Shown in pieces: positions 41,608 to 49,900 of a stretch of DNA of 64,000 nucleotides. The translations under genes and the position numbers were made by a program. Under the pieces are notes generated by a model, which made no database searches, was not told the origin of the DNA, and was given only the letters and a program-made list of their open reading frames with translations. Position 1 is the stretch's first letter. Each line of letters starts with the position of its first letter. Source of the stretch: Arthrobacter sp. MYb214 (GTDB lineage: Bacteria; Actinomycetota; Actinomycetes; Actinomycetales; Micrococcaceae); assembly GCF_002979865.1 (NCBI RefSeq), contig NZ_PCPZ01000005.1:124001-188000 (forward strand), in the 5' to 3' direction.

Positions 41608-44042
41608 CTAATTCTTGCCAAGCAGATTTACAGATATGGTTTGACAGGCACAACGAAGAGAATCTTTATCGCTTGTGACCTTAGCTAGGCCCTCGCATTT
41701 GTTACACGCGAACTCCCTCATCAGGCGTCTCCAGGACGCAGCAACGAGAGCAAATTCCGAGGGAGTCTGGTTCTCCCATTCGTTGAAGTGAACGATTGTA
41801 TTGATAGCCCATTCTGCCTGTTTTGCTTCCAGAGCGGCCGTTTGAACCCGAGTATCCCAAGCGTCTAACTGAGCAACAAGCTCCGGTCGACCCCAGGAGT
41901 TAGCAGAATTTTTCCCCTTCCTAATAGTGGATCGAAGTGTACTGATGCTGCTGTTGAAGAGTTCCCCGAGAGTGTTTTGGCCATCAAGCTTGTATGGGAT
42001 GGGTGCGGCGAGATTACTGGCACATTCGCGTCCTACGTGCTCCAGATAGGAACGTAAGGACCCAGCGGCAGTTTTCCATGACCTGCCTCTAGGAAGGTTT
42101 CGATTTCACCCCATGGTTCATAGTGTGCCCAATCGACGGGTCCACTATCGACATTCCAGGTTCGAAATTGAAGCACGTTCCGCCCCTGAACGAAGCCCAG
42201 TGACTTCATCTGACGCATCCATTGCTCATCATGCGTGGTCACAACAAACTGTGTGTCAGAAAACTGTTGAATCAACAACGTTACGACGAAGCGGCGATGG
42301 CCAGAATCAACCGACATCAGTACGTCATCCAAAGCGCACAAGGTAAATCCGGTACCCAATGTAAATTGAGCCAACGCGAGATAGAGGCATAGCCCCATCG
42401 CATCCTGATGGCCCTCGCTGTGGTATGCCCCAGGGGGAAACTCTCCGCGGCCGTAGAAGTCAACATTCATATCCAAGCCAGCACCCGACTGAGTTAGAGT
42501 GGCCGAAAACTGGCTCTCGTCGTCGGCGTTGATAGCGGAGTAGAAGAGCGCAAACTTCGACTGAACGGCAGAATAAATTTCTATGAGGCTCGCAGCAGTT
42601 GAATACTCGAAGACTTCGCAAGCTGTAGTTGATCTTAACGACTTCTCGGAAAGGCTAGAAGTCAGGCGTTTCTGTTCCGCATATTCATGAAAACTATGCG
42701 ACAAAGATCGTAAGCGACCTTTTTGCTCGTCGGCTTCGTTTGGCAGGGGGAGCTCACGAACTTTCTTTTCGAGTTCGCAGGTCCACGACTTGATTGGAGC
42801 AATTTTCGACTTCGTCAGCGCCGCAAGTTCTGTCAGCTCCGAAGGGTTACTGATGCAACGAAGTGTCTTGGTTATTGCACGAATTACTTCAAGCTGTTTT
42901 TTTGTGTTGATTGCTTCCTGGCCAACCCCTTCAGCCACAGGAAGCGCAATTTCGATGGTTTGTTGTAAATCCGTGAAATGAGGGAGTAATCGGCTTGCTC
43001 TCAGTTTCAACGCAGCTATTTCTTCTCTTGCGGCGGCAGATTGAGCTTTTTTGCGTGCGATTACCTCCTCAAACTCGCCGAGTGGCCATGTGGTGGCGCA
43101 AACAGGACAGTCCGTGCCGTTGAACAGTTCCAACGCTGAATCTAGAAGAGCATCTGATTCTAATGCCGTCATGAACTCCGCTGAATTTGATCTATCAGCG
43201 GCATCCTCAACTAATTGGTCTAATAGACCATCGAGGTTAGTCGAAAGAGCAATTTCCACGGTGGAATGAAGCGCTGAGAGCCTTTGCAGCCATTCGTTTC
43301 GATTTGCTGATGGAGTGTAACTGCTCGGGGATGAATCGACCCCTTCGATGATCGCTTCGGGCGTTAGATCCTCTATTGGCGCAAGCCCTAGCTTTGTTCT
43401 GTTTGCGTTGATGGCTCTTGATAGCGTTTCAGGGTTAAAAGTTTCGATTCCCGAGGCATGAACCAATGCCCTCACTCGACTGGCGAGAACGGTTGCGGCA
43501 CCTGCATAATCTCGTTTATCTGCATTTCGCACTCGAACTAGTAGCGCCCTCACTTGCCCAATGCGTTGAAGACCGAGCAAATCCGCGACACCGTCAGCTC
43601 GGCTTCTACCCTCAGCCAGCACGAAGCAGACAATCTCCCTTCGTGTTAGTGCAAACTCGGGATGCTTGAGCGTCCATTCGAGTGCCTCTTCCGCTTCGGG
43701 TGTTTTTGGGGAGATGGTTGGTTTTCGGGAAGTTGCAACGGACCTCCTAAGAATGTGGGATGAACCGGTTCCTACAACGGTGAATGTCATCTCGACCCAG
43801 GCATCTTTAGGAGTCTCGGCGATGTCGACATGGGGCGCATGGGACTTTACTGAAACCCCCGCCGTCCCGCTGCCTGTTAAGCGTGTGATAGATCCGGTGA
43901 GCGCAAACTCCAGTGCATCGATCACTCCGCTCTTTCCTGTCCCATTTCGTCCCGCAACTACGAAGGATTTTTGATTCATTTTGAACTCAAACGAGCGGAT
44001 GCCCCGAAAGTTATTCACACGCAGTTTCTCAACCTTGATCAT
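41608..44042 (-). pseudogene. SMC/RecF-like ATPase split by a -1 frameshift
   Basis: From ATG 44042 the frame encodes 657 codons of an ABC-class ATPase: Walker A GRNGTGKS at residues 31-38, a CPVC motif (Cys312, Cys315) before coiled-coil sequence, a signature-like HSEGHQDAMGLCLYLALAQ, Walker B LCALDDVLMSVDSGH and H-loop VVTTHDEQ. Frame 0 then ends after 12 unrelated codons at 42033. The -1 frame has no stop for 154 codons, to 41608, and reads on naturally (TAAGSLRSYLEHVGRECASN ... FACNKCEGLAKV ... LRCACQTISVNLLGKN), a plausible ATPase C-terminus with two Cys pairs. The switch fits an AAAA run at 42072-42075. It is either a one-base deletion, a sequence error or programmed slippage. Coupled to the 85-residue gene upstream. 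Confidence 0.78.
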
Positions 44043-44296
44043 TTGTCGCTTCCTTCAAGCGCTGCGCGTATTTCAGCTTCATTCGGCACCTTGACGCGAC
44101 TGAAAAGGGTAGCTAATTCTGAGCCTAGGCCTACGAAGCCGTCTTTTTCTTCCAAAGAGAGTCCAAAATCGATCATGATTCGATCTACAACGGAATGAAC
44201 GGTCTCGTCCCCGGGTGCCTCATCAGGCGTAGTTTTCTCAGAATTGATCATGTGTTCATTCTGAAAGCTGGAGTCGTCAACCGCGGGCATTTCCAT
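44039..44296 (-). CDS. Small acidic protein coupled to the ATPase
   Basis: An 85-residue acidic protein. No family is recognised; the second half (DRIMIDFGLSLEEKDGFVGL) looks helical. Its stop overlaps the ATPase start as ATGA, so the two should be made in fixed ratio and probably interact. Similar small partner genes accompany many SMC-like ATPases in defence loci, but a defence role here is inference only. Confidence 0.65.
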   Translation of the reverse strand: MEMPAVDDSSFQNEHMINSEKTTPDEAPGDETVHSVVDRIMIDFGLSLEEKDGFVGLGSELATLFSRVKVPNEAEIRAALEGSDK

Positions 44297-44605
44297 TTTC
44301 CGCGCGATTCATTACGTGGCTCTTCGCAGTTGAGGGTGCACATCTCTAATAGCAGTACTCAGTGTCCCGGGCGCGCCATAAAGGAACTAGTGCATTGTGT
44401 TGGAGTTGCGCGTCTTGGTCGCCGGTGGAGACTCTGGCGTATCAGAGGCGGTGTCCCATGGGATCAAATGTACCAATACTCGTGGAGTGGCCACTATAGC
44501 AACACATAGTTTGTGGTACTGGGTTTTGCGACGAAACATGCTTGAAAATCTGTTGTGTTTTCGAATGTCAGGAGTTTTGGTTGATCCCCACAGATCGGTG
44601 TGTCA

Positions 44606-44900
44606 TTAACGACCGATATTGAGACCGCACAATTTATCTTGGAAATATTGTACTAGGCGTTGTTGCAATCTATGATACGGATCATTGAAATTGTCCAGAC
44701 GGTGTCTGGACAATTTCAATGAGTCGCCACGTCGCCGTTTATGGCTAATGTGTCGGGCACCCATCAGTATCAAGTCGCCAATGTTGGCAACATGTTCAGC
44801 GGCGGCATGCAAACCATATGTCATCGCATCGGTATTCAGCGGTTCGATAAGCTGATTGCCGTAATCCCGGTGAACTAGCTTGTTGCTTGAAGATCTCCGC
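44606..44900 (-). pseudogene. Decayed RHS core fragment
   Basis: The minus-strand frame after a stop at 44901 reads YGNQLIEPLNTDAMTYG and then GDLILMGAR. The intact RHS gene at 46983 reads YGNQLTEPVNTGATTYG and then SGLILMGAR at the equivalent place, so this is a relic of a second RHS core. Sequence after GAR diverges and the usual core end (LYNSVTGLFTSRDP) is lost. The remaining open frame ends at 44606. It indicates an old displaced RHS tip. Confidence 0.72.
44682..44722. repeat. 19-bp perfect inverted repeat, 3-base loop
   Basis: TCATTGAAATTGTCCAGAC (44682-44700) is followed by GGT and its exact complement (44704-44722). It lies where the RHS relic diverges from the intact core. It has no T-run on either side, so it looks more like a recombination or insertion scar than a terminator. 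Confidence 0.75.
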
Positions 44901-44953
44901 TATGGTAGGAACCCCGCTGCTCGGTTCACCATCCGTGAACTATTTTTGGCTGC

Positions 44954-45319
44954 TCAGCCATAGTATTCTTCCGCTCTGAGAAATGATTGGACTGGACTTG
45001 ACCATTGCACTTCGCTTCCCATAAGTGCCTCGGACAACTCAATTTCAGACTCAAATAGCGGATCGTGATTGTCTCCTCCCTCCCCAAGAGGTTCTCTACC
45101 CGGTAAGAAACTCACATCCCAGAAAATTTCCGGCTCGTGACCGAGGATACAAACTATCACTTCGTAGTTTTTCCATACGCCACTGGTCATACACCCAACG
45201 AAGACGTCGACGCCTAGCCTAAAATTTTCAATACCGGGGTTCCAACTGTGCGATTGGGAGGACTCGTTTTCAATCATCTGTAACCGCCTCATCCGCGTCT
45301 GCAGTTCTTCTTTTACCAC
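44954..45319 (-). CDS. Hypothetical protein, possible orphan immunity protein
   Basis: A 121-residue soluble, acidic protein rich in Glu, Trp and Phe (FRLGVDVFVGCMTSGVWKNY; GHEPEIFWDVSFLPGREP). No family recognised. Its position upstream of the RHS relic, its AT-richer sequence and acidic nature resemble orphan immunity genes in RHS loci. There is no obvious operon partner. Confidence 0.55.
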   Translation of the reverse strand: MVKEELQTRMRRLQMIENESSQSHSWNPGIENFRLGVDVFVGCMTSGVWKNYEVIVCILGHEPEIFWDVSFLPGREPLGEGGDNHDPLFESEIELSEALMGSEVQWSSPVQSFLRAEEYYG

Positions 45320-45628
45320 TAGTACTGCCCTCGATGCCCGTGGTTTTTCACGTGAGTTCGCCTATTTTTGACCTGAGTATTGAATGAATCTCATAGATTA
45401 ATTAAGATGAGAAAATACACATGTTGCAGATTCTTCCACACCATACTTAGGTTTGGCTGGTTACCTGAAATATTCAATCATTTACAGTTCAATGTAATAG
45501 CCAAAGGAATCGATACCGAACATTGATGGAACAAACAATGCATTAATCCTGAAGTGTAATACCAGCGCTGGCCAAAATATGATAGTAGGTCTTCGGCGCG
45601 ATTTGAGTTTCCAATAGTAATCAGAAGC

Positions 45629-45907
45629 TCAAGGGTCAAATTCCTTTCTTGGACTATCCATAAAGGGACCCAGTGGGTCAAATGGTGAAGCCAGAAGCCA
45701 GGATATATTGAGGCAGATGGTGTATGTTATCGCCAATTCAATAAACACTTGGGCCGCAGTGTAAGTAGCAATCGTCTTCATTTTGTATTCATTTTTCCAG
45801 CGAAAATCTTGAAAAATTATCACACTAAGAACCAAGGCAGGAACTGTGGCATGCATTACATATAGCAAATTATCCATTTTTATTACACTGAAATCCATTA
45901 GGGCCAT
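45629..45907 (-). CDS. Small hypothetical membrane protein
   Basis: A 92-residue protein with two or three hydrophobic segments (MHATVPALVLSVIIF; ATYTAAQVFIELAITYTICL). It ends at 45629, but an adjoining frame (minus, 45478-45681) overlaps its end and continues with protein-like sequence, so it may be a frameshifted longer gene. It lies in a very AT-rich stretch next to gene relics. Function unknown; an orphan membrane immunity protein is possible. Confidence 0.45.
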   Translation of the reverse strand: MALMDFSVIKMDNLLYVMHATVPALVLSVIIFQDFRWKNEYKMKTIATYTAAQVFIELAITYTICLNISWLLASPFDPLGPFMDSPRKEFDP

Positions 45908-46064
45908 GTTCCCGTCAACGCGTAGTCAGCGGCCAACCGCCGGCGCTGTGCAGGGTTCAAATCACGCCCAGCTGCAGCTGGCCTTCGACGCCCATGCCGG
46001 TCGCGTGATAGTCCCGCTGGCCCTGGATAACCTCACCAAGGGCACCGCCGGCGTCAATGCGTAG
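45906..46064 (+). pseudogene. argC: argC 3' fragment
   Basis: The plus frame ending at 46064 contains GSNHAQLQLAFDAHAGRV followed by IVPLALDNLTKGTAG, which is the C-terminal region of N-acetyl-gamma-glutamyl-phosphate reductase (arginine synthesis). Only about 45 codons remain, without the cofactor or catalytic domains, and no other arg gene is nearby. It is a relic carried in with, or left by, mobile DNA. Confidence 0.75.
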
Positions 46065-46094
46065 TGAGCGCTATCCAGTCGTACATTAGAGCTA

Positions 46095-46191
46095 TTCGAT
46101 ACGCGCACAGGTGCCTCCAAATACGTCTGCTAATACACGATGGTTGGAGCCAGTGTTTAGCAGGAGTATTTGGTAGCACCTGTGTATCGAA
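46095..46191. repeat. 97-bp imperfect palindrome, MITE-like
   Basis: The left arm begins TTCGATACGCGCACAGGTGC and the right arm, read on the opposite strand, begins TTCGATACACAGGTGC. The arms stay alignable through CCAAATAC and CTGCTAA for about 40 bases. It looks like the two ends of a transposable element brought together by internal deletion. It adjoins an istB relic. Confidence 0.6.
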
Positions 46192-46276
46192 ACGGTAGCA
46201 GTAGTACGTGGACCGGATAGCACTCCGAAATCAGAGAAATCCACGCACCACCACCCGTTTACTGCTCTATGGTGTT

Positions 46277-46498
46277 CTAATGACTTGTGATGTACTCATA
46301 CCGGCGCATGTTCGGCCCATCGAGCTGAATCATTTCACTCTTGGAAACCAACCGATTCAGAATCGACTCAGCAACCACCGCATCATACAACGACCGATAC
46401 CAGTCCTCCGAATCAAACTCCAAAGTGACGATCGTCGACCCCCGATGCTCCCGAGCCGACAGAATATTCAACAGCTCACTGGCAATATGCCAGAATAA
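46277..46498 (-). pseudogene. IstB-like (IS21-family ATPase) 3' fragment
   Basis: The minus frame reads HIASELLNILSAREHRGSTI and then VVAESILNRLVSKSEMIQLD, resembling the C-terminal part of IstB helper ATPases (region after Walker B, with the I-L-x-R-L pattern). Walker A and the istA gene are missing. It is a truncated IS21-type remnant. Confidence 0.55.
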
Positions 46499-46566
46499 TT
46501 ACAGATATTAATTGTTGTGAAATGCGGGAGTATTTGTATTCGCACTTCATACTAATCAATAATGCT

Positions 46567-46989
46567 TTAAAGCTCATCGACAAAGAAATGATTTTCCAAC
46601 TTGCGAATTGCGGACTGAATCGTGATCCCTCCTGAAGCTTTGATTACATTAGAGATCGCCAATCTAGCTTGCCGATCATCAAAGGAATCCAATTCGATGG
46701 CACGCTTGTCAATAAATCTTTTGTCATTTTCTGCAAACTGCGGCGACCGAACCCTGATGGAAAAAACATTCCCAATTTCTTCAGAGAAAATCTCCAGTCC
46801 TAGCTTCCGGTAACTTAATCGAAGCTCATACATAGTTGCCCAAGGCATTCCAGCAAGCCCGAAAAATTGATTCGGGGGATACCTTAGGTTCTCTTCCGGC
46901 TCATCGCCTGCGAAATTGCCATGAAAGGGTTCCTCCATAAAATCAATGGATATCCTGTGGAGAAAAGAAGAATTCGCCAATTTTACCAC
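46567..46989 (-). CDS. Probable immunity protein of the RHS toxin
   Basis: A 140-residue soluble protein with no family I recognise. Its start overlaps the end of the RHS gene by seven bases, the normal place of a cognate immunity gene in polymorphic toxin loci. It is mildly acidic while the toxin tip is strongly basic, consistent with direct binding. The C-terminal half may be a winged-helix-like fold (ASGGITIQSAIRKLENHFFV). Role assigned by context only. Confidence 0.65.
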   Translation of the reverse strand: MVKLANSSFLHRISIDFMEEPFHGNFAGDEPEENLRYPPNQFFGLAGMPWATMYELRLSYRKLGLEIFSEEIGNVFSIRVRSPQFAENDKRFIDKRAIELDSFDDRQARLAISNVIKASGGITIQSAIRKLENHFFVDEL

Positions 46990-49900
46990 CTTCTGACTTT
47001 TACGTGATAATTTCCATACTTATTTGGGTATCCTGAAGTTTTTTTGGAAGAAGGGCGCTTGGAATACCTTTCGAGGTTTCCGTATTTTCCCCGCTTGCCT
47101 TGCTTTGCTGCGGGATTTCGATATCCGCGTAGACCACGCGAACTCATAATACTTCCACCCTTGCTGCCATAATTATTTACATAATGGCCTCTTCTTCCGG
47201 CATGTATTCTCGTTGCTTTTTTCCAAACTTTTCTACTTACGGATTTTCCGTAGGTTGCACTACCTCCATATCTCGAAGTACGGACTAATCTCGCCGCTTT
47301 GAAGGTAGATCTAGAGATTCGCGTTGATTTGTACAATTTATACCCATGATACGCAGCACGCGCAGCCCGTACTCCAGCGGAAATTCCTCGCAACGGAATT
47401 GCTACAGCGTTTACTCCAGGAATGAATGAAGCTGCAGTAAGCACAACATCAGCTGTGTCCCACCATCCCCATTCCCCAGATACGTCGTTAGCGTTTACTG
47501 GATTCTGCGGGTACACATACGATGTCGAGTTACCGCCTTCAACTGGGTCGCGGCTGGTAAACAGGCCAGTGACCGAGTTATAGAGTCGAGCTCCCATCAG
47601 GATCAGCCCGCTCATGTCGACTGCGCGTTCATCGGCTCCGTGCCATCCGTAAGTGGTGGCGCCGGTGTTCACTGGTTCGGTGAGCTGGTTGCCGTACTCA
47701 TCGTACTGAGCCCATCCGGTGATACCTTGCCCTGCACCGGTACCGGTCAACGGTAAGGTCGCGACTACGTCCCCGTGGGGGTTGTTCACGGCCAGTTCGA
47801 CGGTGTTCCCGGTAATGGTCAACGCCAGGTCTCCACCGATGGTGGATTCGTACCTGGTGGTGATGGTTTGGGTACCTTGCTTACGGGTGCTCCAGGCAGG
47901 GTTATCCGAATCATCGGCGTAGTGCTTGGTTTCGGTTCCTGCAGCCGCGGTTCCCGTAGAGGTCACCGTCAGGCGGCGACCTGACGGGTCCCGGGCGATG
48001 GTTGACGTGGTGCCGTTGCGGGTGATCGCTGCGGCCGCGTCATCGGCGAAGTACTTCACCGTGATCGCCCCAACCCCGGCCTTCACTCCGTTGGCAGCTG
48101 CTGACGCATCCGCTGCAGGAACCGTGGTCTGCCGTCCCAACCCGTCATACACATACCCAGCGCCCACGCCGACGCGGTCTGCTGCGTCGTAGGCCCAGGT
48201 CCGCTTGGCGGTCTGGGTGCCGTTGACCGTGGTGGTCAGCGTGGTCCGATTGCCGTTCTTATCAAACGCATACTTCCGCACCGTCGTGGGGGTGACCGCA
48301 CCTTCCTCGGAGTCTGTATTCAGTGTTTCACCAGGTTGGGCAGTGATGTCCTTGACTTCGGTGAGTCGTCCAGCTCGGTCGTAGGTGAACGCGCGATCGT
48401 AGGCTGCGCCGCGGTCTCCTGCGGTTGAGGTGCCTGCGAGCACGTCGCCTTCGGGGGTGGTTTCACCCATGATGCGTCCGGTGACGTCGCGGTTCAGTTC
48501 CCACGCGATCCAGGTCCCGTTCGAGGTGGTTCCGTCTTCGGCTTTCAACGGTCCGTCGTAGGCTAGACGGACTTGTTTGCCGGATTCGTCGTAGTCCATT
48601 TTCTGGGTGAAGCCCCCGGGGATGACCTGGGTGAGGACGTTGCCGTCCCCGTCATAGCTGGCCTTGTAAGTGGCGGTGCTGGTGCCGCCGTGCTTGGACA
48701 CGGTCATGCTGGTGACCGCACCCTGATACTCGGTGGTCCCATCGTTGGACAGTGCCCCGTACTTGTACGTGGTGGTCGAGACAGGGGAGACCGTCTTGGA
48801 GACGTTGCCGAATCCGTCGTACTCGGTGGTGGTCGTTTCTCCTAGTGAGTTCGTGTAGGAGGTGGTGCGTCCCCACAAGTCCTGGGTCCACTTGATCTCG
48901 GATTGCGGCAGTGAGCCGGAAGCTACCGCGCGCACCCCGTTCTGTACGCCGGTGGCGTCGTAGAGCTTCTCTGCCGGTTGCACCGCAGTAGTGGTGATGC
49001 CGCTGGTGGTGACAGTGGTCTTCAGCTCTTGGCCGTCGGCTCGGTAGGTTTGGGTGGTGGTGCGTTTGGCGCCATCGGTCCCGGTCGAGGCTTCGGTGAA
49101 CGTGGCCGGCTGGCCATAGATGTTGAATCCGGTCTGGTGCTTGGCTACCGACCCGGCGCCCTGCGGGGTGTTCTTGCACAAGTACCCTGCGTACTCCGGA
49201 GCATTGCCGCAGGTAGCATCGTCAGCATTCGCTGCGGCGGTGTAGTAGGTGCTCTTCGTCGTGCCAGCATCGGCTCCCGCGGATTTCGGCTGCCGGGACT
49301 CGATCACGCGGCCCTGGTCGTCGAACCGGGTTTCAGTGACGATATTATCCGCAGTTTTAGCCATGACCTGGGTGACCTTGGTCGGTGAACCAACCACCCA
49401 ACCTGAGCGTAGGTTGTTCTTGTCTGTTGCGGCTTTCCCGTTCTTGTCGGTCGTGTAGGCGTTATAGCCGTTCTCCACGTGGGTGATGATAGGTTCCCCG
49501 GTGGCATCTGGTTCTGTTTTCCCGGAGCTGGCCTTTGAAGTCACTACCGTGGTTGGCAGCATGCGCGGCATGCCCCCGGCGTCCACATCCGTGATCGGCG
49601 TGTAGCTGGTTTTGGTATGGACACGGGAGGGCTCATCGTTTTCATCGGTGGTTACCGGTGAATAGGTGTCGGTGACGTAGCCGCGGAGGAACTCGGCGGT
49701 CGCCTCATTCTTGGCGATTTCTGCAGCTTTTTCCGTGGCATCGGTTTTGGTTGAGAGGCCGTTGCCTTCATTATCGACGAACTTCGCTAAGTCAGCGAAG
49801 TAGACGCTTATGGACGCATAGTCTTCATGGCTTTTGAGTACCCCGTCCTTGATATTGGATGAGTCTTTTGCCGCAGCCAAAATGAATCGAATGCCGCGGG

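Noticed and set aside
45955-45968. GGTTCAAATC resembling a tRNA T-loop
   Set aside because: It is coding sequence of the argC relic (G-S-N region) and has no surrounding stems.
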